Below, piece by piece: positions 36,092 through 44,581 of a stretch of DNA of 61,189 nt; position 1 is the stretch's first letter, and every line of letters starts with the position of its first letter. This stretch comes from Nitrosopumilaceae archaeon. Lineage in GTDB: Archaea; Thermoproteota; Nitrososphaeria; Nitrososphaerales; Nitrosopumilaceae. The notes under the pieces are model-generated. The model saw only the letters and a list, made by a program, of their open reading frames with translations. It was not told the DNA's origin and did not search any database. The stretch spans positions 1-61,189 of the forward strand of contig WTHC01000039.1 of assembly GCA_011523285.1 (NCBI GenBank), given 5' to 3'. Made by a program: the position numbers and the translations under genes.

Positions 36092-36186
36092 GGGCTGGTG
36101 GCGCAGAATCAAAAATTGATGCGAATAATGGATAGCGTGGTAACCTCCTAAGTTACAGGTCGAGGGATCGAAGCCCTCCTAGCCCG
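36092..36186 (+). tRNA. tRNA-Arg (CCT) with an apparent D-loop intron
   Basis: A 95-base gene. The acceptor stem GGGCTGG pairs with CTAGCCC, the anticodon stem GTAAC pairs with GTTAC around CTCCTAA (anticodon CCT, Arg), and the T stem GAGGG pairs with CCCTC. The D stem GCGC/GCGT encloses 30 bases instead of about 10. Removing 19-20 bases between about 36107 and 36129 gives a normal AGAATGGATA-type loop and a 75-base tRNA. The insert folds as a hairpin (ATCAA/TTGAT) and CGC/GCG, with three-base bulges, much like a splicing endonuclease site. CCA is not encoded. The T loop starts with A instead of T. Confidence 0.88.
36107..36127 (+). other. Putative 19-20 base tRNA intron in the D-loop
   Basis: The insert contains the hairpin ATCAA-AAA-TTGAT (36108-36120), preceded by the bulge AGA and outer pair CGC, and followed by GCG and AAT. 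Archaeal splicing endonuclease cuts within three-base bulges flanking a short helix. Here that helix is only three base pairs (CGC/GCG), so it is a relaxed version. The exact edges are uncertain because AAT is repeated at both sides. Confidence 0.6.
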
Positions 36187-36222
36187 AAGTATGATATATA
36201 TTTTAGTTAAAAATTTTAATGG

Positions 36223-36759
36223 ATGATAAGCTTGAATATAATAGTGATATCTGGAAGCCCGCGCAATATATCAAATACTCAAATAATGATGAAATATGTT
36301 TATGATTACGTAAAAAGCAAATATAATAACACAAAATTTTTAAACCTATCTAAAGTAAAAATCGAATCCTATTGTGGAAATGATGAAAATTACGGCGAAG
36401 AGACTAAACAAGCTATTAACGATGTAATAAATGCAGACGTATGGTTGATTGGAGCACCAATATATAATTCATTTTTCAGTGCAGCATTAAAAAACTTGTT
36501 TGAGTTTATTCAATACAAAAATACAGCTGGTAAAATTGCAGGAATAGCTATCATGGCTTCTGGTAAAATAGGATTTATTGATGTACATACATTACTTGTC
36601 CAATTAATGACATATTTCAAAGTAATTACAAATCCAAAAGCTGTATATATGAATGCAAATATGATAGAACAAGATCAAATACTAGATCATGAATCAAAAT
36701 CTAGGTTGAACGAACTTGCAGATGAAACTATAGCATTGGCTGAAAAACTAAAGGCTTAG
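36223..36759 (+). CDS. NADPH-dependent FMN reductase family flavoprotein
   Basis: A 178-residue flavodoxin-like protein. The FMN phosphate loop is SGSPRNISNTQ near the start. GAPIYNSFFSAALKNLFEFI matches the conserved P-x-Y-N-x-x-x-x-x-x-L-K-x-x-x-D/E segment of the family, and the following GKIAGIAIMASGKIG is the third FMN strand. It would reduce flavin or quinone-like substrates. It begins about 37 bases after tRNA-Arg on the same strand. Substrate is unknown. Confidence 0.88.
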   Translation: MISLNIIVISGSPRNISNTQIMMKYVYDYVKSKYNNTKFLNLSKVKIESYCGNDENYGEETKQAINDVINADVWLIGAPIYNSFFSAALKNLFEFIQYKNTAGKIAGIAIMASGKIGFIDVHTLLVQLMTYFKVITNPKAVYMNANMIEQDQILDHESKSRLNELADETIALAEKLKA

Positions 36760-36847
36760 TTGTGAAGTAATGTAATGCTATAAGCATAATGCAATTATAT
36801 TAAAAACATAATATATTAGGTAAATTATTTTATCGATTTGTTTAAGA

Positions 36848-36943
36848 ATGAATTGTAGTTGTAAATGCCATTTTGGAGGAGCTATAAGTTGTCCAACATG
36901 TAAAAAAAATCATGGAGAGGTTTGTAATCATTGCCATATTTAG
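36848..36943 (+). CDS. 31-residue cysteine-rich mini-protein
   Basis: A 31-residue frame from ATG to TAG. The protein begins MNCSCKCHFGGAISCPTCKK and ends HGEVCNHCHI. Its eight-plus Cys/His in CxCxCH, CPTC and CNHC pairs are a density that chance would rarely give in such AT-rich DNA. It could bind one or two zinc ions, or an iron-sulfur cluster or copper. No other domain is present. Shortness leaves real doubt, but the pattern of paired ligands is compelling. Confidence 0.6.
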   Translation: MNCSCKCHFGGAISCPTCKKNHGEVCNHCHI

Positions 36944-36976
36944 AATATAGTTTTAAGTAGATAACATAATCATAGT

Positions 36977-37195
36977 TTAATCAGAATCACTGATTTGTTT
37001 TTCGTTTTTTATTTCTGATTGCAGAATTTTAATTTTTCTAAGTAATTCATTCCTCAAATCACGAGCAACTCGTCTTACAGTAGGACGTGGTACTCCCAAG
37101 TCGTCTACTACTTTAGTGTATATATCTTGTTTATTGGTAAATCCATTTTCAAGGCATATATTTATTGCATTTTTTACAACTATACTTTGATTCAT
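36977..37195 (-). CDS. Small helix-turn-helix DNA-binding protein
   Basis: A 72-residue protein. The centre, with DIYTKVVDDLGVPRPTVRRV, has the second and recognition helices of a helix-turn-helix, and a long charged helix follows (about 48-66). It looks like a free-standing DNA-binding regulator. It lies between cysteine-rich mini-genes, but on the opposite strand from the first. Target genes are unknown. Confidence 0.75.
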   Translation of the reverse strand: MNQSIVVKNAINICLENGFTNKQDIYTKVVDDLGVPRPTVRRVARDLRNELLRKIKILQSEIKNEKQISDSD

Positions 37196-37318
37196 ACGAT
37201 CACATAATGGTTTTTTAGATGTTATATATAAGATTATACAAATTCGTTAGTTTAGATTTTGTTTAGATCTCATACTAGTCAAAAATATGTTGATCTTTAT
37301 TATTATTCAAATACAAGA

Positions 37319-37471
37319 TTAATCACAGCTAGAACCACAAGAGCAGAATCCATATTCATCTATTCGTGTATTACAGATAACACAAAGATCTCCGTAGACT
37401 ACTTCCCATGGTTCTTTACCAAAAAGTTTGAAATGAGTATCTATTTCAATAGGTATTTTCCTTTTGGTCAT
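37319..37471 (-). CDS. 50-residue zinc-ribbon-like mini-protein
   Basis: A 50-residue frame from ATG to TAA. It starts MTKRKIPIEIDTHFKLFGKE and holds a C-terminal knuckle LCVICNTRIDEYGFCSCGSS, then CD. The four-plus cysteines spaced CxxC...CxC make a small zinc ribbon. The N-terminal part is well mixed in composition and has a W-E-V motif, which supports a true gene. The function is unknown. It is divergent from the next cysteine-rich gene at 37523. Confidence 0.65.
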   Translation of the reverse strand: MTKRKIPIEIDTHFKLFGKEPWEVVYGDLCVICNTRIDEYGFCSCGSSCD

Positions 37472-37522
37472 TTGTATTATAATGAATTAGTATTATATTA
37501 GTAGATACATTTACATAATAAC

Positions 37523-37705
37523 ATGGTATGTGGATGTCATTGCATAATATGTAAAAATTCAATGTTAGAATCAAAACAAGTTGGAAAAACGGAAGATGAT
37601 GGATATTTTGATATGCATCACACATGTAAGAAATGTAAAACACATTTTAATCATTTAGACGGTCAAATAATAACAAATTGTAAGATTTGTGATAATGAAA
37701 AATAA
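37523..37705 (+). CDS. 60-residue cysteine-rich zinc-binding protein
   Basis: A 60-residue protein with CGCHCIIC near its start, CKKC in the middle and CKIC at the end, with HH and HFNH histidines between. It could bind two zinc ions. It starts about 52 bases from the divergent 50-residue zinc-ribbon gene. No wider family is recognised. Small stand-alone zinc proteins of this sort are frequent in thaumarchaeal genomes but uncharacterised. Confidence 0.7.
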   Translation: MVCGCHCIICKNSMLESKQVGKTEDDGYFDMHHTCKKCKTHFNHLDGQIITNCKICDNEK

Positions 37706-37911
37706 TAAAATATAATCCATCAGTAATCTGGGAATTGAATTTTTAATACTTAGGTAAAAAGATATCTTCAAATAACACAATTAGATTTTGTACAAATATT
37801 AGATATGCAACTGTCAATTGCACGTTAATATCATTGGTATTTATTATGAAATTTTAATTCAAAAAGTGACGAGTATTATAAAACAACAGTATTTATGTAA
37901 AAGACATCAAT
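37706..37911. other. Intergenic region without a recognisable gene
   Basis: This ~206-base AT-rich stretch between the zinc-binding gene and the PfkB gene contains no convincing frame or RNA structure. Its right half (around 37870-37885, attataaaacaac) may hold the PfkB promoter. Confidence 0.5.
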
Positions 37912-38841
37912 TTGATTTATACATGGTTTAAGGCTAATAATACATTGTTAGTTGTTTTTGGTTCTGTAGCATTAGATACAATAAGAACACCTACATCTAC
38001 ATTATATGAAGTGTTAGGAGGCGCAGCTACATTTTCGAGTATTGCAGCTAGCTTTTTTTCCAAAACAGGAATAATAGGAGTCGTTGGGAAAGATTTTCCT
38101 AATTTGTATGAAGGTATATTGAATCGGTATGTAGATACCAAAGGATTAAACAAAAAAGAAGGAAAGACATTTAGATATGATGGGAAATATGATAGAACTT
38201 TAAGTACAAGAAAAACTTTGAAAACAGAACTAAATGTGATCAGAGATTTCAGTCCAGATGTTCCAGAATCATATAAAAAATCAGAATTTGTGTATTTAGC
38301 AAATAATGATCCAGATCAAAATATTAAAATGTTGAAAAGTTTTGATAATGTGAAATTATCTATGTGTGATACTATAGAATATTGGATATCTACTAAGAAA
38401 GCTTCGGTAATTAAGATGATAAAAAATTCAAATATCGTTACAATGAATGATGAAGAAGCTAGATTGTTAACTAAAGAATATAATTTGATTAAATGTGCAA
38501 AAAAAATTATCGAATTTGGATCTGAATATGTCATAATCAAAAAAGGCGAACATGGATCTGTTCTATTTCATGAAGATATTATATTCCCATTAGCTGGTTT
38601 TCCGATAGAAGATATTAGAGATCCTACAGGGGCTGGAGATTGTTTAGGAGGTGCAATGATGGGTTATTTAGCTAATGAAAATGATATAGATATCAAAACT
38701 ATAAAAAAAGGGCTCATATATGGAAATGTACTAGGATCTTTTGTGGTAGAGGGATACGGAGTAGAGAAATTATTAACCCTGCAAAAAATCAAAATCGATG
38801 ACAGGATTAAAAAATATGCGGCTATGACTCAAGAATTATAG
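37912..38841 (+). CDS. PfkB-family sugar/nucleoside kinase
   Basis: A 309-residue ribokinase-fold enzyme. Near the start, FGSVALDTIRTPT and VLGGAATFSSIAASFF show the first PfkB motif region (GG). The C-terminal motif DPTGAGDCLGGAMMGYL contains the catalytic Asp and anion hole GAGD. The substrate may be a nucleoside or a sugar. The TTG start gives an extra 11 residues; a TTG at about 37945 would place the start just before LLVVFGSV. Its stop directly abuts the dUTPase-like gene. Confidence 0.9.
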   Translation: MIYTWFKANNTLLVVFGSVALDTIRTPTSTLYEVLGGAATFSSIAASFFSKTGIIGVVGKDFPNLYEGILNRYVDTKGLNKKEGKTFRYDGKYDRTLSTRKTLKTELNVIRDFSPDVPESYKKSEFVYLANNDPDQNIKMLKSFDNVKLSMCDTIEYWISTKKASVIKMIKNSNIVTMNDEEARLLTKEYNLIKCAKKIIEFGSEYVIIKKGEHGSVLFHEDIIFPLAGFPIEDIRDPTGAGDCLGGAMMGYLANENDIDIKTIKKGLIYGNVLGSFVVEGYGVEKLLTLQKIKIDDRIKKYAAMTQEL

Positions 38842-39198
38842 GTGGATAATAATCGCAAATTAAATGTGAAAGATAAACTAGATTTAATTTTTTCATTGCA
38901 AAAGGAATTATCTTCTTTAATGGATTTATCAAGATATCCAAAAACAATGGAAGATAAAATATCAATGTTATGTATTGCAATAATACACGAAGCTACAGAA
39001 TTACAACGTATAACGAATTGGAAATGGTGGAAAAAACCTACAAATTTTGATGTCAAAGAAGCAAAAGAAGAGCTTATAGATATACTACATTTTGTAATTC
39101 AGGCTTCGTTAGAACTCGGATTAAGCCCAAATGACATATTAGAAGAATATATTAAAAAAAATTACATAAATAGAAATAGACAAAAAAATGGTTATTAA
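38842..39198 (+). CDS. dUTPase/MazG-like all-alpha NTP pyrophosphohydrolase
   Basis: A 118-residue all-alpha enzyme of the dimeric dUTPase (dUTPase_2) group. The metal-binding signature is HEATELQRITNWKWWKKP followed by KEELIDILHFVIQ, i.e. E-xx-E and E-xxx-D. The closing IKKNYINRNRQKNGY is also family-like. It would remove pyrophosphate from dUTP or a related nucleotide, limiting uracil in DNA. GTG start, immediately after the PfkB stop, so translationally coupled. Confidence 0.85.
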   Translation: MDNNRKLNVKDKLDLIFSLQKELSSLMDLSRYPKTMEDKISMLCIAIIHEATELQRITNWKWWKKPTNFDVKEAKEELIDILHFVIQASLELGLSPNDILEEYIKKNYINRNRQKNGY

Positions 39199-39268
39199 AT
39201 ATATTATCATTAACTGAAGATTTTCAGATATTTCAATCGGTTTTTATATCACAATTTAAACAATCGCA

Positions 39269-39826
39269 ATGATGAAAACCAATCTACAAAAGACTGATAC
39301 AGGTTACAAAATATTTTTGTATATATTTTATATTTCATCTTTCATTATGACTTCTATAATGTTGTATGGCACGTTTCATATGTTTTCAGAATGGCAAGAA
39401 AAAAATACATATGTGATGGGAGAGATTTTGGTTAAAACAGAAATACCTTTTAAAAATTTTGCTAAACTAACAACATGGTTATTCTTCTCTAGCATAATTT
39501 CATGGTATTGTGTTTCTAGGATAGGTTGGAAAAGAACGGTAAAAATAGATTCATGGAAAATATCATTACTACAGCTCATGCTGTTAAGTTTTGCCATAAT
39601 AAGCCTATATGAAGTATTATATAACTTCACAATACTTAACTCTCAAATAACAGCAGGAATAATAAACGACGAAATTCCTGATATAGATTCGTTAGTTATA
39701 TCTTATCCAGATTCAGAGAGACCATGGAATTTAATTTTTGCTACAAAAATGTTTTTAGCAGCATTTTTAATTAGTTCACATGCATTTTATTTGAGCACTA
39801 GACCTAGGAAAACAAACATGTCATAA
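39269..39826 (+). CDS. Four-helix membrane protein of unknown function
   Basis: A 185-residue protein with four membrane helices (about 14-38, 64-80, 95-118, 152-175). The loop between helix 3 and helix 4 is acidic and outward. A tail of basic residues (STRPRKTNMS) follows. There are no motifs I recognise. The gene lies between the dUTPase and TyrRS on the same strand, with its own short gap. Confidence 0.7.
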   Translation: MMKTNLQKTDTGYKIFLYIFYISSFIMTSIMLYGTFHMFSEWQEKNTYVMGEILVKTEIPFKNFAKLTTWLFFSSIISWYCVSRIGWKRTVKIDSWKISLLQLMLLSFAIISLYEVLYNFTILNSQITAGIINDEIPDIDSLVISYPDSERPWNLIFATKMFLAAFLISSHAFYLSTRPRKTNMS

Positions 39827-39863
39827 AATCTGTAAATTTATAGGTTAACAAAAATGACGTAGA

Positions 39864-40895
39864 ATGTTGGATATTACTACGAAGATCAACATTATAAAAT
39901 TACCTCCTACAAGTGAGATAGTTACAGAAGAAGAATTATCAAATACATTAAAAATTGATGATAATCCTAAGCATTACATAGGATTAGAAGTTTCAGGATT
40001 TTTACATTTAGGAAGTTTAATATTAATAGGCATAAAAATTAATGATTTCATAAAAATAGGTATGAAATGTAATATTTTTTTAGCTGATTTGCACACATTA
40101 ATTAATGACAAGATAGGAAGTTTAGAAGAAATATCAAAAGTTTCAAAATACTATGAAAACGCATTCAAAATTGTATGCCCAGGAGCTAAAATAATTACGG
40201 GTTCTGAATTCTATAAGTCGCAAGATAGATACTGGTTAGATTTGATCAAAGTGTCTAAACATTTATCATTATCACGTGCAATAAGAACCATAACCATAAT
40301 GGGTAGATCTGAAAAAGAAAAATTAGATGTTGCAAAATTACTATATCCTGCAATGCAAGCTACAGATATTCATGATTTAGATATAGATATAGCGCATTCA
40401 GGAATGGATCAACGCAAAATACACATGGCCGTCAGAGAGATATTTCCTAAATTGAAGTGGAAAACACCTATTGCAATACATCATAACATTTTACCTAGTT
40501 TGAAATCTCCAAAACCAAATTATATAAACAAAATGAGTAAATCTGACACAAATTCTGGCATATTCATACATGATACTAAAGCAGTAATAAAAAATAAAAT
40601 AGAAAAATCTTGGTGTGAGAGTGGAAATATAAATAATAATCCAATATTAGAAATTATGAAAAATATAATTTGTCATGAATTTAGCGACGTTACTATAGAC
40701 AGGCCTATAAAATTTGGCGGAGATATAACATATAATGATTATAATGAAATAGAATCAGATTTCATAAGTAAAAAATTACACCCGGTAGACATAAAATCGT
40801 CTGTAACCGATTATTTAATTAAAATTGTACAACCAATACAGCAGAAATTAAAGTTGGATACTAATGTAATAGATATCATAAACAATAAAATTTAA
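39864..40895 (+). CDS. tyrS: Tyrosyl-tRNA synthetase
   Basis: A 343-residue class I synthetase. The HIGH-equivalent motif is HLGS (48-51, in SGFLHLGSL) and the signature loop KMSKS is at 223-227. YPAMQATDIHDLDIDIAHSG and MDQRKIHMAVRE are typical of the archaeal/eukaryotic TyrRS. The archaeal type lacks the bacterial C-terminal S4-like domain, and this one is the right length. It ends overlapping the convergent cbiH gene by four bases. Confidence 0.93.
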   Translation: MLDITTKINIIKLPPTSEIVTEEELSNTLKIDDNPKHYIGLEVSGFLHLGSLILIGIKINDFIKIGMKCNIFLADLHTLINDKIGSLEEISKVSKYYENAFKIVCPGAKIITGSEFYKSQDRYWLDLIKVSKHLSLSRAIRTITIMGRSEKEKLDVAKLLYPAMQATDIHDLDIDIAHSGMDQRKIHMAVREIFPKLKWKTPIAIHHNILPSLKSPKPNYINKMSKSDTNSGIFIHDTKAVIKNKIEKSWCESGNINNNPILEIMKNIICHEFSDVTIDRPIKFGGDITYNDYNEIESDFISKKLHPVDIKSSVTDYLIKIVQPIQQKLKLDTNVIDIINNKI

Positions 40896-41677
40896 TGTTG
40901 TTTTATTTTATCATGGTAACTATATTTGGATTTATATCCACGTGGATTTATAATTAAATTTTTGTAGTTAAATGTACTTGAATTTCCAATTATCACTGTA
41001 CTGATCATTCCTAAATGATCATATTGATTTTCTAAATCTTGTAAATTTGTTAGTATAATTTTTTCCGATCCACGATAAGCACCTTTGATAATTGCAATTG
41101 GAGTAGATGGAGATCTATATTTAAGTAAAATTTGTCGTGTATCTCTAATTTGATGTGTTCTTCGTTTACTTGATGGGTTATAAATTACTATAACAAAATC
41201 ACCTCTAGCTGCAGCTTCAACCCTTTTTGCTATTATGTCCCATGGCACTAAGAGATCACTCATGCTTAATACTGCAAAATCTGTCATTAATGGAGAACCT
41301 ATTAATGAAGAACATGAATTCAATGCAGATATTCCTGGAACTACTTCTACACTAAGATCTTTTTGTGGATCCCAACTAGACTCTGCAAGCATTTCATAAA
41401 TTAATCCGGCCATACCATAAATACCTGGATCCCCACTAGAAATTAAAGATACTATTTTACCTCTTTTAGCAAGTTCTATACATTGTTTTGCTCTATCAAC
41501 TTCTTGCGTCATTGCGTATCTGTATACATCCTTACCATGTATTAGATCCTGTACTAGATTGACATATGTTTCATATCCAACAATTGTATCACTTTCTCCT
41601 ATTACTTTGTGCGCATAGAAAGTCATATGATCATGGCTTCCAGGCCCAACACCAACAATATATAATTTACCTTGCAA
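40892..41677 (-). CDS. cbiH: Precorrin-3B/cobalt-precorrin-3 C17-methyltransferase
   Basis: A 261-residue SAM-dependent methyltransferase of cobalamin synthesis, forming the contracted ring. The N-terminal VGVGPGSHDHMTFYAHKVI is the tetrapyrrole methylase glycine-rich loop, and SLISSGDPGIYGMAGLIYEM plus SLIGSPLMTDFAVLSMSD are characteristic of CobJ/CbiH. Start is TTG. It is 7 kb from the other B12 genes in the window (cbiT, cbiL, cbiF). Confidence 0.92.
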   Translation of the reverse strand: MQGKLYIVGVGPGSHDHMTFYAHKVIGESDTIVGYETYVNLVQDLIHGKDVYRYAMTQEVDRAKQCIELAKRGKIVSLISSGDPGIYGMAGLIYEMLAESSWDPQKDLSVEVVPGISALNSCSSLIGSPLMTDFAVLSMSDLLVPWDIIAKRVEAAARGDFVIVIYNPSSKRRTHQIRDTRQILLKYRSPSTPIAIIKGAYRGSEKIILTNLQDLENQYDHLGMISTVIIGNSSTFNYKNLIINPRGYKSKYSYHDKIKQH

Positions 41678-41740
41678 TGAATGACGATATATTGTAGTAT
41701 CATTTATTGTTTGTTAAGTTCTATTTTACCAACATAATTT

Positions 41741-43138
41741 TTATTGTATAGATAGATTTAATTCATCATGTAGTGATTTAACTACAGAATCGCAGTCAGT
41801 GTCTCTGATTATAAATGATAAATTAAGCTCTGATGATCCTTGTACGATCATCACTACATTAACATTATTTTTTGAGATGATATTAAATACTTTAGAAGCA
41901 ATTCCTATGGTTCCACGCATACCAGATCCTATTAACGCAATAATTGATACGTCAGTTGTAACATCTATTTTTTTAACTAATTTACCAAGTAAATTTATCT
42001 CTAATGAGTTAACAGCTTTATCAAGATCCATTTTTTGTACTACTATCGATATACTTGACTCGGATGGGTTTTGAGAAATCATCATTACATTAACTCCAGC
42101 ATTAGCTAAAGTAGAAAATATTTTAGCTGCCGTTCCTTGAAGACCAATCATACTGCCTCTAATATCGATCAAACCATTATGTTTGATTGCATTAATACAT
42201 TTTACAGGTTTGTTTATGTTGGATCTAGTTGATGCAGATATGTAAGTTCCTGTATGCTGTGTGTTTAATGCATTTCTTATTCTCATCGGTATTTGATCCT
42301 TTAATAATGGTTCAAATGCACGTGGGTGTATTTGTTGTATACCAAAAATATTCATTTCTGAGGCCTCTGCATAAGATACTTCTTTTAAGACACGTGCATT
42401 ATGTGTTATTCTTGGATCTGCAGTCATCAATCCATCAGTGCTGCCCATGATCCATATTTCGTCAGCGCGAATACATGAAGCTATGATTGTTGCAGTATAA
42501 TCAGACCCTCTCCTTCCAAAAGTTGTTATATGGCCATATTGATCTGCACCCACAAATCCTCCTACGATTGGTAGTAATTTTCTATCTAACAGAGAATTGA
42601 TTGTTCTAGATACATTGATTGTTGTTGTATCTATTAGTAATTTAGATTCTCCAAAATTAGAATCTGTGATTATGCCAACCTCTTTGCCTGTCAGTGGAAA
42701 AGACATACAATTCAGATTCAGAAGAACGTGAGATATTATGTTTATAGATAATTTTTCTCCAAATGAGATTAAATAATCTAAAGATCTAGATGTGATTTCA
42801 CCGATAATCAATGCGCCTGCTAAAAATTCTTTGAGATCATCGAAGTCAGAGTCCAATTTTTTTATTAGTTTATTACGTATTGTCAATTTGTCAATTGATC
42901 TGACAGCTATTTGTTTATGATTTTTAATTATTCTTGATATCAACGAATTTATTGTTTTTTTGTCCTTAGTTTCCACAAATTTTGCAATTTTCATTAGATC
43001 GTCAGTAGTTTTATTTATAGCTGAACAAACAACAACTATTTCATTGGTAATAGATAATTGTTTCAAATATAAACATATTTTATTAATGTTCTCAGATTTA
43101 GATATGGAACAGCCATCGAATTTTATTACTAACTTCAA
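41741..43138 (-). CDS. lysC: Aspartate kinase
   Basis: A 465-residue amino-acid kinase with two C-terminal ACT domains (~310-385 and ~390-460). The catalytic part has FGRRGSDYTATIIASCI and EIWIMGSTDGLMTADPRI, and two ACT repeats show VNVMMISQNPSESSISIVV and VNVVMIVQGSSELNLSFII. It makes aspartyl phosphate for threonine, methionine and lysine-related synthesis and is probably feedback-regulated. The N-terminal loop reads KFDGCS instead of KFGGTS. The start is TTG. It precedes cbiH on the same strand. Confidence 0.92.
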   Translation of the reverse strand: MKLVIKFDGCSISKSENINKICLYLKQLSITNEIVVVCSAINKTTDDLMKIAKFVETKDKKTINSLISRIIKNHKQIAVRSIDKLTIRNKLIKKLDSDFDDLKEFLAGALIIGEITSRSLDYLISFGEKLSINIISHVLLNLNCMSFPLTGKEVGIITDSNFGESKLLIDTTTINVSRTINSLLDRKLLPIVGGFVGADQYGHITTFGRRGSDYTATIIASCIRADEIWIMGSTDGLMTADPRITHNARVLKEVSYAEASEMNIFGIQQIHPRAFEPLLKDQIPMRIRNALNTQHTGTYISASTRSNINKPVKCINAIKHNGLIDIRGSMIGLQGTAAKIFSTLANAGVNVMMISQNPSESSISIVVQKMDLDKAVNSLEINLLGKLVKKIDVTTDVSIIALIGSGMRGTIGIASKVFNIISKNNVNVVMIVQGSSELNLSFIIRDTDCDSVVKSLHDELNLSIQ

Positions 43139-43173
43139 ATTGATAATTATTCGTATAATTCTTTTAAATGCGT

Positions 43174-43929
43174 TTAGCTATCCACTCTAGGCGCGAGATA
43201 GAAATGTATTCTTCCGATATTTGTTATTTTAAATTCCATTCGCAGTGGTTTTGCAGTAGAATATTCACATGTTATTGAATTTGCTGTAGTTCCGACGGCT
43301 TTAACTACAGGATTAAGATATTCCAAACTATACGTTCCAATTACCACATCTTTTGAATTAACTTCAATTATTTCGTCTTGATGTTTGTCCATATTTATTG
43401 TTACTTCTCCTAGATCTCCTTTGCCTGAAAATTCTACTTTGGGTGAAAATGATTTAATTGTTAAATAATCAGAAACTACTTGTACATCACCTAAAATTTT
43501 ATCAAATAACGACGAATTCAATTCAATTTTTGCGTCATAGGATATTTTTGGGAGCGGAGTGTCAGTAGATGAACTTTCTATTAGTCTGATTTTGTATTTT
43601 TTTGTTTTGCCAACTTGCACTGTTAGCATATTATCTGAAGATATTCCAATTTCTATGCTATCTTTTTTATTTGCACGTTTTATTAATTTTGAGAGTTCGT
43701 CTATTCTTACACCGAATTTTATATTATCACCACATTGATATTTTTCGAAAGCAGAATTCGGCCAAGAGATATCTATTAATGCTACGTGCGAAGGATCCAT
43801 TCCTCTAAATGTTATGCCTTCTGCTGTTGCTACGAATGTGGCTTCTTCAACTAAAGTAGAAATAGCAGATATTATTGCTTTAAGGCTATCTGAACCATTT
43901 GTCTTAGCAGCAAACGACAATTTTTTCAC
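43174..43929 (-). CDS. pcn: DNA sliding clamp PCNA
   Basis: A 251-residue trimeric clamp for DNA polymerase and repair factors. Features include LKAIISAISTLVEEATFVAT, the surface segment GMDPSHVALIDISWP with the interdomain loop following, and the final YYLAPRV-type end (HFYLAPRVDS). It is downstream of rpo11 and tfs on the same strand. The start is a GTG directly before the conserved KKLSFAAK. Confidence 0.95.
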   Translation of the reverse strand: MKKLSFAAKTNGSDSLKAIISAISTLVEEATFVATAEGITFRGMDPSHVALIDISWPNSAFEKYQCGDNIKFGVRIDELSKLIKRANKKDSIEIGISSDNMLTVQVGKTKKYKIRLIESSSTDTPLPKISYDAKIELNSSLFDKILGDVQVVSDYLTIKSFSPKVEFSGKGDLGEVTINMDKHQDEIIEVNSKDVVIGTYSLEYLNPVVKAVGTTANSITCEYSTAKPLRMEFKITNIGRIHFYLAPRVDS

Positions 43930-43947
43930 ATACTAAATGTTCTATTG

Positions 43948-44250
43948 TTATGCATAATTACGCCATGTATAATTACATTTTGTACAACGATAAAACTGTG
44001 TAGTGGGTTCATCAGCACTACGTGTTTGTAACATCCACCAAACAGCTTTTACATTATCGCATTTTTCACATTTTATATCGATAGTGGGTAATGAAATGTT
44101 TTCATCATTTTCTAATATATTAAAATCAGATTTCTGAATGTTTGTGTTTTGAGTAGCACGAAGTTTAGTTTCTATATGACCACATTTAATACATTTCAAT
44201 TCCGAGTTAATGGTTTTTAATCTTATGTCGCATGTTGGACAGAATTTCAT
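43948..44250 (-). CDS. tfs: Transcription elongation factor TFS
   Basis: A 100-residue protein with two zinc ribbons. The N-terminal ribbon (CPTC...CIKC) resembles Rpb9 and the C-terminal one (CEKC...CTKC) is TFIIS-like. The catalytic tip is intact: TRSADEPTTQFYRC carries the Asp-Glu pair that stimulates RNA polymerase transcript cleavage, so it is a true TFS and not just Rpb9. It overlaps the rpo11 stop by four bases. Confidence 0.94.
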   Translation of the reverse strand: MKFCPTCDIRLKTINSELKCIKCGHIETKLRATQNTNIQKSDFNILENDENISLPTIDIKCEKCDNVKAVWWMLQTRSADEPTTQFYRCTKCNYTWRNYA

Positions 44251-44531
44251 TTGGATGTGACCTCTTTCCCAATTTTGGTAAATAGATCAGATATTTTGTT
44301 TGACATTGAGATCGCACGATCATTAGCTTCAATAATTGCATCATATGGTTTTGTATCACGTGTTTTGACACGCATCCAACATTCATTTGTCAATGGGTGT
44401 TTGATAATAACACCTACAAATTCTACATGTTTTAACAATTCATGTTGAATTATATACAGAATACCAACGTCAAATTTTTTTATAGATAAACAAACTTCAT
44501 CACTACTAGAAGTGATAATATCTATATTCAT
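44247..44531 (-). CDS. rpo11: RNA polymerase subunit Rpo11 (RpoL)
   Basis: About 94 residues. The Rpo11/Rpb11 fold is seen in the segment DVGILYIIQHELLKHVEFVG followed by the strand VIIKHPLTNECWMRV and the later helix around DAIIEANDRAI. The longer frame adds 12 residues, but homologues begin near MNIDII, so I use that ATG. The stop overlaps tfs by four bases. Rpo11 pairs with Rpo3 in the polymerase assembly platform. Confidence 0.9.
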   Translation of the reverse strand: MNIDIITSSSDEVCLSIKKFDVGILYIIQHELLKHVEFVGVIIKHPLTNECWMRVKTRDTKPYDAIIEANDRAISMSNKISDLFTKIGKEVTSK

Positions 44532-44581
44532 ATAAGTAAAAAATAATTTATTACGGATATAAATCATTATACATAAAAATC

